From Gaertneriomyces semiglobifer (Eukaryota > Chytridiomycota > Chytridiomycetes > Spizellomycetales > Spizellomycetaceae): 64,000 nucleotides of DNA. This document shows positions 33,301 to 46,800 of this stretch, piece after piece. The stretch is taken from NCBI GenBank assembly GCA_025558075.1, contig JAHLKF010000005.1:682001-746000 (forward strand). The letters are read 5' to 3'. A model generated the notes under the pieces. The model was not told the DNA's origin. It worked only from the letters and a program-made list of their open reading frames with translations, and made no database searches. The translations under genes and the position numbers were made by a program. Positions within the stretch are counted from its first letter, which is position 1. Every line of letters begins with the position of its first letter.

Positions 33301-34750
33301 CCGCGGGGTTAGCAAGTTTTTTGGTTACGCGTGCCATTGGAAAGCCGTTGAAGCGCGCCGCGGAAAAGATGATGCGCATAGCGGATCTCAATTTTGACGA
33401 AGATCCTGACGACGAGGACGAGGGTAGTGTGATTGAGGATGATATGTCCGATAACCGTCGATGGAGCATCACGAGCATGCGTTGGGGATGGCCCTTGAGG
33501 AAAAACAAAGTAGATGACGAGGAAAGCAACAATGGAACACTATCGAGACGAAAGTCTTTCTTCAGCAGCACTTCACAGAGAGTCCGACCACCATCCGGTC
33601 TGACCAGCCGCCGAGGATCAACATCATCCAACCGTAAAGACAAGAAGGCACCCTTTGCTATGAAGGAAATTCAATTACTAAACAACGCCATGGATGCCAT
33701 GACGTCTGGCTTGAAGAGCTTCAGTAAATACGTTCCTCTTGATGTGGTGGCCCTACTGGTGAAGATGAAACGAGAAGCTGTACTGGGAGTTGATGAAATG
33801 AGTCTGAGCATCTTCTTTTCTGATATTGCAAATTTCACCACTATCGCGGAGAGTATGAGTCCCCAGCAATTGGTACATGTAATGAGGTAAGTTACTGTAA
33901 ATGAGCATGGTGCGTTCCAAGTGTTAATCAAGTGTCTTGTTCTTCAGTGAATACCTAAATGAAATGTCGAGCATTATACTTGAAAGTCAAGGAATTGTAG
34001 ACAAGTTCATTGGAGACGTAAGTGGCTAAGGTTTGGTCATCCTCACATTCGGAGCTGATTCGGCTTTGTAGGCGGTGATGGCGTTCTGGAATGCACCCCT
34101 TTTTCTTGAAGAGCATGCCATCATTGCATGCGAGGCCGCTTTAAAATCGCAAGAACGTCTGAAAGAGCTCAGAGAAAGTGAGTGAATTCAATTGTATGTT
34201 CGTTTGGACGATTTGTTTTGACCCGCATACAGATTGGTTGCAGAAAGGGTATCCGGAGATCCGCGCAAGGATTGGGTTGAATACTGGCCCTGCCTTGGTC
34301 GGTAATCTTGGCTCGCCATCGCGGCTGAACTATACCTGTCTTGGGGATACAGTGAATCTTGCGTCGCGGCTTGAGGGGCTGAACAAGCGTTACAACACGT
34401 CCATTATTGTTTCCGATGCCGTGAGAGATCAAGTGCACGAATATTTTGTGCTTCGCCCGCTAGACTATGTTGCAGTCAAGGGAAAGACAGTGGCCAAGAA
34501 GTGTTACGAGCTTGTAGATACCTTGGATGCGTGCGACCCCGTTGTCCTACGGCGAGTCGCTTTATATGAGAAGGCATTCGACTTGTACTGCCAGGCGGAT
34601 TTCGAGCAAGCCAAAGCGTTGTTTGAAGCTTACCTAGTGGATGTACCGTGGGATGTTCCTGCTATCATGCATCTTGAAGAATGCATTCGGCTGGAAGAGG
34701 AAGGAGTGCCGCATAATTGGAGTCCTGTGGTGGTCCTGGACGAAAAATGA
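30303..34750 (+). CDS. Membrane-bound class III adenylyl cyclase with Cache-like sensor
   Basis: Four exons (30303-33886, 33948-34017, 34072-34177, 34233-34750) give 1,425 aa. About 580 disordered, Ser-rich residues come first. A membrane helix follows at about 590-612, then a roughly 370-residue outer domain with Cache-type features (PYYSQALVNSSASWTPVYN) and several Cys and Asn-glycosylation sites. A second helix is at about 986-1010, then a HAMP-like linker and one catalytic domain. Metal ligands are D1174 (FSDIANFT) and D1218 (KFIGDAVM). Adenine-selecting K1214 is present, the partner position is T1288 (NYTCLGD), and transition-state N1295 and R1299 are intact. Lys plus Thr is the class IIIb adenylyl cyclase pattern. 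One complete domain implies a homodimer. It should turn an outside signal into cAMP. The layout resembles bacterial cyclases, not the Ras-regulated fungal Cyr1. Confidence 0.9.
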
Positions 34751-34861
34751 TGAGGCCCTGAAACAAGACAGACTTTGTATGTATATAATTTTTGACTCTG
34801 TGGGATTATCAAAGACACTCTATAGTACATTCAAACTTGTGTGCTATCTACAGTTCCACAT

Positions 34862-37800
34862 CTAGTCCGTGTTAAGTAGCAGGCAGACTCCTTGTAACAC
34901 CCAGTGACTGGAATGATCCTTGGTACTCAAGTCCGCATCGAAAACCCATCCGATACCACTAGCATTTCGCCGCTGTTGTGTTGTGTACACAGGTGTCCGG
35001 AAAGTATTTAAAAGTTTGAGCCTGTGTGTTTCGATGGGGATGATGCGCAATATGGGGAGGTTCGTAAACAATCGACCTCCAGCTTCCAGCCGCGTTAAGC
35101 AATTCTCTTGAAGATCCCATCCAGCACCTTCTAAATATAGGCCTTGAACGTAACAGCCAGACAGTGGTCTCTCCTGAATTTGAGAAGCATCCATGTACTG
35201 CGTGACCTCAGTATAAAGCGTGGATTTGTCCAGTGACCATCCGTTTTTACGACAAGTTGATTGCACAAGAGCGGTTATGTATGCTTCTGGCACATGCAGG
35301 CCTGAGATCCACATGACGACGGGCTCGCCAATCTTCACCCAACTGGAATACTGCTGATACCGACGCTCAAAGTGATTGATCCACGATCCAAGGCCTTTCT
35401 CCGTTTGGGGTGCCAATGACCGCCAAAGTGGAGGAAGTGTGCCGTTGAATAAGGAGTTTGCTAGCTCATCGAGCTTCGCGCTCATTCCTATTTCTCCCTT
35501 CAGTGCACGGCGTAGATCCCGTAAAGATGAAGCCATTGCTTCAACTAACACATTCCAACGTTCCAGCTCTTGTAATAGAACAATTTGTGTTGGGGAAGGA
35601 TTGCTAATTGATTTGTGTATGCGGGGAATATCGAAAAGTGTCGGGAGTTTTGCTTGGATGTCAGAGGCAATGTTGGCTATAAAATCCTCGCGACTGATTC
35701 CTCCCACTCCTTCGGCAGTTCGGGGTTGCAACGAAATTAGCTGAGTCCACATATCCTTGACGGCGCTTGTCAGATATCCCAACTCCGCGTCAGGATGTAG
35801 TCCAAAAATGTCAGGTGCATTCGCCAGTGGGAGACTTTCAATATAATTCAAATAGGTGTCCCGAGATCCTTGCGTTGGCACCTTATAACTGACTTGCGGA
35901 CTGGAGTAAAAGAAGAAGGGTTGGAAGTCATCAAACAAAAAGTCGCCAAGGTACTCGTCCAAGTATGTCATCAATATGCGGCGATCATAATCATCAGTAA
36001 CGCGACCACCGTAGATAGTCTCTCCAATCAGATACCGTAGAGTTGTCCAAGGAACTCTGGCATCTTTCGCGCCTGCAGTTTTGTTGAGGTATGTTCGTAG
36101 GATGGTCAAGCTGACTCGGAAGTCGGACTCATTAAAGTCGTACTTGACGTTCCATCCGATTTTCCCGTACTTTCCTCGCTCTTGGACGACAGCATGGAAG
36201 AATGCTAATACATATGTCAAGGGTCGGAAAGTTTCATGTGCGCAGTCCTGAAGTGTCTCTTCCGTGAGTCGATAGTAGCTGGCACGAAGGTTCAGCTTCA
36301 ACCCATTCGGAGGCTCCGTTACAACTTTCAGTGAACGCTGAAGGATGCCAATGGGAAACTGCGGCGTGGGTTCTGTGGTCAGCCACAGCCGGAAGTCAAC
36401 ATGCGGCTTCTCAATTTTCTCAAGGACCTTTTCTAGGGTCCGTAGCCAGGCCACTAATAAGTGACAGTTCTGCAGCATCAGCCATTGACCACGAGTCACG
36501 GCCGTTTCCAGTAGCTGCAACGCGATAGGTGCTTGACCTTGTCCGAGGGATAAAAACTTCAGCCTGTTGCCGCCGAAGCCACGGGCCTCGGCTAGTTTTT
36601 GCAGGTCACTCTGTGGATCCGCTCCCGGACTCAGGATGAAGACTACAGGAGTGGTCGGGGTGGATTGATCGAAAATGTTTTGATAATTGATGACTGGTGG
36701 CATAACATATTTTTCTCCCATGTGCTTGATGACGAAGTTGGTTACAGCATTGTACACGCGATCAACCCGGAAGCATCGGAGCAAACAGAGTTGCTGGAAA
36801 GGAGTTAGTTTATCCGAATACTCCATGGGAAACTTGGCGTTTTCTGGTGCTTCCAGCTGTACCCATTCTCGCCAGTAAGCTTCGTTTGTCCGCACAAGAT
36901 CTGCAAGCCCAAAGAACATTTCATTGAGGGTGCTTAATTTGAGGAGATCTTTCCATCCTTGGTCGGTTATCCACGGGAAAGGCTTTCCTATTGCAGGTTC
37001 TTCCAAGGAAATATCGCCTTTGAGGAAGAAATTCAGTTCAGCGCCGTCGATCATATTCTCCGCCTCCATGAGTTTGATGGTCATTTGGAAAGAAAACATC
37101 AGCTTGTGCTTTTCGAATAGGCCGGTACATGCATAGTTGTACACGGCATACTTCAGTGTATCCATGATTTTGGCGAGTCGCTTCGACAAATTGATGTCAG
37201 GCTTGCTTTTGTGCAGAGAGGAGATGAAGACTTCCAAGAAAGCAGCTAGCGAATATTCGTACATGGGATTGATAGTAGATAGGGCAGCAAGCACGAAGAA
37301 AAGCACAGCACCGCATTTAGCTGCAGGCCGATACGCATCACGGGACGTCTCGACTTCCGCAGACGTTTGGTTTGCAAGGACCAATTTCTGTCCAATTTCA
37401 ATTGCCTTTGATTTCGTCTCTTCCAATGTGCGAATTAGCTCTATATTGTCAAGCATCAGACCCGTTGACGATGCCAATTCTCTCAATAGCGTATCTTCCA
37501 AGTCCTTTAGCAAGCTTTTATTCCAGCTCATCTCCGCAATCAGCCGCTCCCTCTGTTCCTCCAAATCTCGCTTCTCGTGTCCGACCACTACATTCAACAG
37601 CTGATCGCTCAGACCTTTGAAGGTCACGCTGTAATTGATTATCATAGCTGATCCGAACATTTTGGGTGTGTAGGTGGGATTGGGAAGACGAGTCGTTAAG
37701 TACAGCCGGAAGTTCGGATCGTACTCTACTTCCTTATCGCCCAATACAATGAATCTCCTGGAGCCTTGTGTTTTCACATTTTTCTCCAAGAGGTTGTCAA

Positions 37801-40800
37801 TGACAGGATCGATGTACTCATCGACGTCTTCGAATAGGAAAGGGAAACCATACGTGATAGCCATCTCAAGATGCTTCAGGAAGTCTGGGTCGTTGAACGA
37901 CGAAACTTTCAGGCTGTTGTTGGCCTCTCTTTTCTTGATCCAGTTCAGGGCTTGCTGCTGAGGGTCTATGCACAACGGAAACCTTGAGGCCCTTGTAGTC
38001 AAAATTCCATTCTGTACAGACAGTTCATCGGCAGGTAATCCTTCTTGGCTCCATTTGCTCATCTCAACATCAGTCACCAAAAGCCTCTCGACACGAAAGT
38101 TTGCGGTAGTAGGAACCTCTTTTGAGGTTAAGTCGGCCTTCCATGTGTGATAGATCAACTGATTCCTAAGCTCCCAATTAAATGCCCCAGTGTAGCTGAG
38201 GAAGCCTGATACCAGGAGACAGTCACCAACAAGTTGTACGCGCTGTTCCTTCAGAGACTCCAAGTCTTTCGCCCAACGAATGCGTTCGGAACCCAGACCG
38301 GAAATAAGTTTGTCCGCAGCTTCCAAACGTCGTGCCATAAGCTCCGCCATTTTCTGTAGCTCTAACTGTTCAGCTTTAGCTTGATGAAACTGTTGCTGCA
38401 GCGAACCGAGCTCCTCATTCAAACGTTTCAATTCCTTCGTAATCTTTTCAAACTCTGCCTTGGACAGTGCCAGATTGCGCTCTAGCGTTGCGACTGCAGC
38501 ACGCTTGGGTGCGATTTGTTTTGCAACATTGCAATAACCAACAACGGCAAGAACAAACTTCAGTAATCCAGCACCGGCGGCAGAAATCTCGATCATGCGC
38601 TGCATTGAAACATCCATTTCTTTCAGAATCGTTTTCACTGCTTTAATTTGTGCACTAGAGATGCCGTCGACATCCAATGATTGTAATGATGCCTTGAAGT
38701 CTGTAGCGGACATCATACCCTTCGCGCTCTTCCAGGACACATCCTTGATGCCCTTCAACACGCAGACACATTCGCAAACCTTTTGCACCTCTTTAGGAGG
38801 TTTGGCGAATGACCGGATCTCAGTGATCTCGGAAGACGACAAATTCTGCAAGGCTATACGGGCTTCCTCTAGCGCGGGCAACGCTTCTGCAAGTGCTGCT
38901 TCGGCATCTTCTTTATCTCTTGCAATCTGCTGGTTTTGACTATCCAACTCTTCCTCTTTCTTTTGCGCGAGCTCCTTCTTCTCTTCCGCCTGGGCAGTAC
39001 TGCTGGTAATGACTTCCAATAACTGATTGCAGGCTTCTGTTTTAGCCTTAACAGCCACATTCTGCTCGGCAAGCTGAACATTCAGAACATCCAATTGACG
39101 AGACGATTCCTCCAACTTGCCCAGACCGGACTCCAGACGCGCGCACGACTTCGCATTCACATCTCTATTCTCCTCAAGAAGTCGATTGTAGGTGTTGATA
39201 TAATCGAGATAGTTCTTTGGAGTCACAAAGTTAGCTCGGCGATACCTCTGCAGGAACTCTGCACTAGCGTCTGCAACCGAAAGATGAACTTTCACCATGT
39301 GTTGTACAATAGCTGCGCGATGCTCAGCCGACACCAAGTCTTCGCGGAGGAATGCGGTGGCTACTGAAAACAGTGCCTGTTCCGGCCAGGGCGGAAACCA
39401 ATCAATGATAGTATTATTAACAAGACCTGGGAACGATCTGCAGCGTTCGCGGAGCTGATCACCCTGTGGTGACATGCAAAGAACAATATGCAGGTTGTCT
39501 GAGCATTTGTTGACGAAGTACTGCCAGAGACTTTCTTTGGTCTGAGGAATTCCCTTACGAATGGCTTCGTCGCGAACACTCGACAACAAGCTTTCTTTCT
39601 CATCATCTTCGTAAAGCGCTGGTACCATTCCTGTGGTAAGCATATTGTTAATCAGTTCCAAAAATCCTTCTTGCACAACATGGGCATCTGTGAACAGGAA
39701 CACAGTCTTCTTTCCGGAGCCAAGTTGCGTATAAAGTGTCTTTAGCGATTCTCTGAACTCGGCTTCTCCATAACCGCGGGTTAATGTGATCTCATAAACG
39801 GAACAGCCCGCTGCGAACGCTGCTAATCGCGTCAATGATTGCTTTCCCGATCCACCAACACCAACCAGAAGCGCGTGGCCGCGGTTCATCCGTATCACAC
39901 GATGAATCCGTGTTAGGTGTTCCAAAGCATCCTCGAATAGTACTAAATTCATGCGATTAAACTTTTCGTTGTATTCTTCCAAAATCTCTTGGAAAATAGA
40001 TTGCACGGCCGTAAAATCCAGGAGATCCTCATATAGGCGGGCGTTTTCCTCATGCATAGCGTGCCGGAAATCACCGAAAAGGCTCGGATTTCGAGTGATG
40101 TACTCCTCATCGTTCTCGAAATTATCAAGAACGAGTCGATTGATGAGCTTGTTCACATAATCTCTGTCAGCAGGCGTCACCAGGCGATCATAAAATACCC
40201 TGAGCACCTCATTCCGCCAAAGACGCACGAAATGTTTGCCTTCAAGGAAATGATCTTGCGTTGCGAGACATAAACCTTCGTACACCCGAGAAATGTCACG
40301 TAGATTAAAGATGTAATGAAACTTGCTAGGGGTAGGTAAAAGGGTTTTAGCAATCTCCGCGTATAACTTCAAAGTAATTGGAGTCAATTGTTGCGCAACT
40401 CGTTTCACGCCGTCGGAAAAAGGGGTAACGTGCCCTTGCACGATGCTTGAATATATCCGTAACAAACTGAGTTGGTTCGGGAAAGTGATATTGAACACGG
40501 TGAAAAGCGATGCAAAGCGGATATCGATTTCATTCCTTCCACCACCGGGGGTACCCATGGCGCCGAGGAACTGAACATCTTTCAAATTTTTCCAATTAAG
40601 CTCCTTTCCGCGATCATAAAGCCCCCCGCGTTCAATCAAAAGCTTCAGTAAGGCGATGGGTTGCTGGGTACCATACGTGTCCTTAGCAGGCATGTTCAAG
40701 TCGTCAATAAACACAAGCATACGCTTCCCCGCAGTGGGGCCGTACGTATCTTTCGTTCTCTTTTCAATGTTCGCCTCCAGGTTTTTTTGCACGTCCATTG

Positions 40801-43800
40801 AACTGGTACGTGATGAGAAATTCATATTCAAAACGAAGTTCTTTTCTGAGGATAAGCTCCGTAAGAATTTTTGGACAGTGACAGTTTTGGAGGTCCCGAC
40901 TTCGCCAACAAACAGTACAGGGCGCTTGATACCAACAAGCTTTTCAAGTAACCAAGAGTGCCGGACGGTGTCCAGTGTGGGAACGAGAATTTCATGGTGC
41001 GGCTGTGACCGATTGTGCTCATAGGTAGGAACGTAATTGTTCCAAGGTGTCCATTCAAGCTGGGTGAGGTCGAAATGATAATCGTATAGTGATTTATCAT
41101 TTCCAGGGAGCTGTCCAAGGAAAATCGTTGCAGCAGTATGCACCAATGGCAGTTCAGATAGTTTTTTGATGGCATCAGAAAGCTTCACTCGGTCATCTTC
41201 AATTATGCTTGCGCCAATTGACCAAACCACTCCCTGCAAAAACAAGCCTTCCACGACGGCATCCGGTGCCGGCTGCTTCACCTCGGCCAGTTGCATGTCC
41301 AGAAGAGTGCACAGTTGGGACACCATGGCAAGGGCGGTGACGGGTATCACCCTTTTCAGCGGCTCGCCCACGAAACCTTCGAACGTTCCTTCCAATGCAT
41401 ACTCCACCAGTGGCGGGAAATACTTTTGGAAAAGGCGTGATAATAATTCTGATTCTGCCTTGTTTTGTCGTGCGTTAACCCACCGCTGGAAGAAGGGTTT
41501 GTAGCCGAGATTCTTTGGATCCATATATACCATTCCACAACGCGACACGGTGGCGGGACTTGCATACTGAAGATCGCCCACTTCAAAAAGCAGGGCTGCA
41601 TGCTTCTGTAGGCGTATACGTTCACCGTTCGGCAATGTAAGCAGCCGATTGTCGTCCATGACTGAGTTCATATTTTCCACCCAAACTGCATCGACATCCC
41701 CGTCAAAGACTATGTATCGTCTTTCTTTCTTGTCGGTCGGTTTGTTAACCTCGCGGAAAATGTTAGACAACAACCCATCGGTCCAATCGCGTGTGACTGG
41801 GTCCAAGACTCCATACAGTTCAGCAACAGTAACAGCCTTAGCATTGAGAATATGGAGCTTAGTCGAGATACCAAGCTTCGTCTGCGCTTTACCGAGAGTA
41901 TCAATAACGACACTTTTGCCGCCTCCAGCGGGGCCTACCACCATTGTAGTATGTCTCGTCAGCATGGTTTCGTACAATTGAATAACCTTGTCAACCTGCT
42001 CGGGCACTAGGATGTAATTATTCTCTCTAAGCGCTTCCTCAACCGCATCATTGAATTTTGGATATCGTACCCGTGGGCAATCAATCCCCGGGTACAAATC
42101 CGTCACAAGTCCCAAGAATAATGGTACATCCTCAAATACGAATTTTGGAAGATTCATGTCACGAAGGGCTCGCATGAGCACTACATCTTCATCGAGGTCT
42201 GGTGAACCGCGCTTCAAAGAGCCGGCCATGACTAGTACTGACTTCAAGGCGCGAAGACCAAAGTCGTAGTGATGTTGTTTGGAAAGCTGCCCTTTCGCCA
42301 GCTTATATAACACCACCATCTTCTTCGCAAGACTCTTCGCCAAAGTGAACCCTTCGGAAAATAGCATAATCTCACAGATTAACTCCAGATCCGGCACGAC
42401 CATTACCACTGGGCGGAAGAGTGCTTTCAGGTTATCAGGAAGTTCGGTACGGCCAGCATATCCTGGATTCATAGTGATAAATATGCCGGTCTTCTTGTCA
42501 AGTCCGATTTCCTTTCCTTCAAACTGGAAACGCCTCAAGTTCATGACAAGTGCGTTTTGAATAGTTTTGATCTGAGCAGAGATGACAGAGAGAACGGCGA
42601 GCTCAATACGGTTAAACTCATCAAAACAACCCCAAGCACCCGTCTGAACAAGTCCGGCGAAAATTTTCCCCATTGCTTGGTAGTCCATTCCTTCACCACA
42701 GTTCGTCACCATACATAAGAGGCCTAAAGCCTTAGCCAAGTCTTTGACAGTCTCAGTTTTCCCGGTACCCGCCGGTCCCGCAGGCGCTCCACCAAGCTTC
42801 ATCGATAGAGCTTGTGTCAAAGTGAGGTAACACCGATCAGTGAGTGGGGTGATGACTAGCCGGCCATTGAGACCCATATACTCATAACCGTAGTCAAAAA
42901 CTCCATTACATTGCTTAACGATCAGTTCGTCCGTTTGGCGATCCCAGTAGAATCGGAGCTGCGACTCCCACTCAAACTCTGACTCGTCCATTACTGAATC
43001 GCGCACGAAACGGTCGACAATGTCTCGTGCATGTACGTCAATGATAATCTGCGAATTCAGCTTCTTGCGATCGTTAGCAGTCAATTCAGATCGCACTTTG
43101 ATCACCAGTTGCTCGAGTTGGTCCGCCAAGTATTTCGAATACCGTTTCATCGCCAATTTATCTCCGGCTTTGATTTTTCGGAACACATCCTCAACCTCCC
43201 AGGTCCACCATACTTGCGAACCCGCGAGTGCCACCATCCCCTGATATGCTAAAATCCATTCTAAGCGTTCCATATCGGCGTAGTGGAAAACCGCCTCTTT
43301 ATGGATGATTTTGTTCGACCGTTTCATTTCAATTTCAACAGCACTCATCCATTCCTCAACTCGTCCTTCTACTGGGGTAGCTTTGCGGAAAGCCAGTAGT
43401 TCGCCCTCAGAGGACGACATTCCCACTACCGCTTTCTCATTCTTTCCAGTGCCGAAAGTGAGTTTCAGCACATTGTCGAACATCTTAATGATGTGTTCTT
43501 GGACATTCTTTGGGTCATGACTACCCAAAATCGATAATAGCTCTTCATCGGAAATAAAGAAGAATCTCGGAAAAGCATTGCGCTTCGACTCAAGGTAGTC
43601 CGATAATGACTTTTGGCAAGCTTCAAGGTCATTTGACAGGTTTTGTAGCAGCTGAAGTCGCCCTTCGCTATTGCAGGCCTCCAGAACGAAGTTGTGCTTG
43701 GCTGTGTCATTCATCAGTTTCTTAAACGACTTATCAATACGATCGAAGCGGGCAGCCTCTTCCGGCAACTGCAGTCTGATATCACCCGAACCTATGAAAA

Positions 43801-46800
43801 TAGATTCCAAGTACATCCATCTCCTTTGCACTGCCATCCAAACATCGAGTACCTCTCCAATATGCGAAAGCACTTTTTCCCACTGCTGAACCATGGGCAA
43901 GAATGCCGTCACGAAACGTGATGCGGACATTGATTGCAGAGCCATCGCATTGTCATCTAAGCTGAGAAGAATCTCATCAATGGCGCCTAAGATGAACCCA
44001 CGATCATCCGTTCCCTTCATGTACTTCACGACGGTAAAGCGCAAACTCTTCCACGTGGTCTCAACTTCCTTGATGCCGTTCTCTATATTCAGTTCCTTCA
44101 TTGCACCACCAACAATTCCACCGATGGCTTCCGAGTACTCATGAAGGTTCATAGCGAAGAGATTTTGCAGAGTGAAGGTGTCGGGGTTCATATCAAACGT
44201 CTTGTGGGTGATCTCCATCAAATTTTTCCAGTGGCGTTCCCGCAGCGCCTCATTCTTCAAATCGGAAAATAACGGAATGGAATCCTTGAAAGTTACAATC
44301 TTCTCAGCAACAACGTTGTAGGGGGGAAGTTGCTTCAATTCGGCCGGAAGTCTTCGAAGCCTATTCGATAGCCCCTCAATACCCTTGTTGAGTACATTTA
44401 TGTCCAGATTACTCCATAGGGTTGTAGACCAAGAGTTTATGGCATCCTTCACGTCCGCATAGAGCGTGTAAATCTTGTCAAGCTCCTTGATCTCGTTCTC
44501 AAGTTCATATAATTCCGGATACGAGGTCACTGTGAGATTGAACAGTTTCTCTGCAAGAACGAGTCCTTCTTTCGTAGTCTGGAAACTTTCCACCACGTCC
44601 TTGGCCTCAGTGAGTAGTTCTGAACCTCGATCCATATCGGTGTCCATGACACCGGGCCCATTCAGCATGAAATCTTCTTTAAAGCGTTTGAGCTCATTTT
44701 TGAACTCTGAAACCTGCGCTTGCGTTGTTTCAGTGAACTTTCGTTTCACCGGGATCAGCCCGTCGTCCACTTCCTTAGCCCGCTGTAACGCTGCCTCCCA
44801 TCTTTGCGGCAAGGACGTTGCGGCGCTCATCTCTGCTTCATCCACTGGAATCTCATAAACATCTAACGTGCGATATGCTTCTAGAATATCCCTATATGTC
44901 ATCTCCACATCCTCAGATGCCGCCCGTAGTTCAGAGATGACGTTCAGGACCGCTGTTAGGTCATCAAGCGTCGCCGGTACTTTTTGTAACTCCTCCTCAT
45001 ACTTGTCAATGCGTTCTGACACCCGAGCCAGACTCTCTTTTGCCATAGTGTTCAGGTAAGTACCTGCAGTGATAGTGGTCAGTAATGGGGCACTGTGTGC
45101 ATACGCAAGATCAAAGGACGTACCAGTTGACCTGATCCATGCTTGCGCTTCTTTATAAATGGCGTCCTGTAAAGGACTTGAAATGATTCTGATGAAATCA
45201 ATGTCTTTCAATGTGGGCTGAGCTTCGACATCTTTGGCTAGTTTTGAATAGAAGGCAAGCCGCTCATCGTAGTTGACCACGGACGGTTTCTTCTGAGCGA
45301 ACTTGTCCAGAGTAATTGCCTAAAAAAAAAACCGTTTGAAAAAAAGGATTTAAGAAGATGCAAAACCCCATCGTGATACCTTATCGACTCTCCAAAGAGG
45401 CTTGAATTTTCGCCAAGAGTCCAGCCATTTCGTGAGGGATCCAAAGGTTTTCGTGATAGTGGCATTAACAGAACCAATGGTGGCAATAATCGCTTGATTG
45501 GCTACTACGTCCGAGTGGTAACTAAACACAATAGGTTCCTCGTCTTCGACAACCTTTTGCGGCGGTGTGATGATGCAGGTACCGTTCATCCAACGATGGA
45601 ATTGTTTGGTCGCGTCAACGATGGATCGAGCCAATTTTACCATCATTTTATGGATCTCCGCGGTCAGAGGAGTTGTCGTAATTTCGGGCGGTGATAACGA
45701 AGCGTGAACTCTAAAAAGTGGGACTGCCCGCGGAGGCTTACTGCCCCCAGATGACGAGCGCTTAACCTTTCTGACGATGCCTGGATTGTTGCTATCACTA
45801 AGCATCTCGTTCAGAAAATTCATGTTGTTCACTACCATCTGTTCAATTGATCAGTCAGGGCGTGGCACAAGTATTTAGCAGAGCATGACTTACGTAGTTC
45901 AACGCATTGAACACGCGCTTCTCCCAGTGAGCATAATACTCGGTCAGCACCTTACTTCGTCCAGTGTTAGTGCCAGCTACCAGCGACTCCATTTTTATCA
46001 ACAGCGGTCCAATGCTTTTGTATTTTTGCACAATCCCTGCGAGAGCAGTCTCCCTGATTTTATATTCAAACTCGAAAAATTCCTACGCCAGATAATTGTC
46101 AGTACGGAAGACTTCAAATACTCATGGGGCAGAATCATACATGCGCGTCGAGAATAGTGTCTTCTGGTGGATCCCTGATGAGCATTACGCGAGCAATCGA
46201 ATCCACTGCATTTGAAATATTGCTCGAGTTTTTCCGAATTTGGTTTACCATGGAAGAAAACTTATTTATTTCCTGCATGTGAGGAATACGCCATTAGTGA
46301 CCCGGGCGGACGCCGACAGATGTCGACTAGCGGCCTACCGCATTGCAACGCTGAATGAACTCGGGAATTCCAAGAGAATTCCAATTCAGCCGAGTGAAAC
46401 CAGGTTTCATGACTCGCTTCAGCTCCGCGATATGCGCATGCAATAACTTGCGCTCCGCACTATCAAGCACGTTGATTACAGCGTTGTAACTGTTCAGCAT
46501 CGTGTTCAAATTTTCCACGTATGTATAGTACTTCTCTTCTTGCAACGCCACATTCAACGCCGATTCTGGTACGGCCAGTCCCATTTTGTCAAGGTATTTG
46601 GTCTCCTTGATGATATCCCGAAGTTCAGCTCGGAAGTTTACAAAAATTCTTTCGTCAACGTCACTCTTTCCACTAATCCCGGCCATCCCCCCGTAGGTCG
46701 GGTCCGAGGCGGTCGGACCTCCGTACCCTGCGGCAATATCTTTTGCCAAAATATGGGTTTTCAAATATTGCAGAGAATTAGCTTCCACAGATTGGCACCA

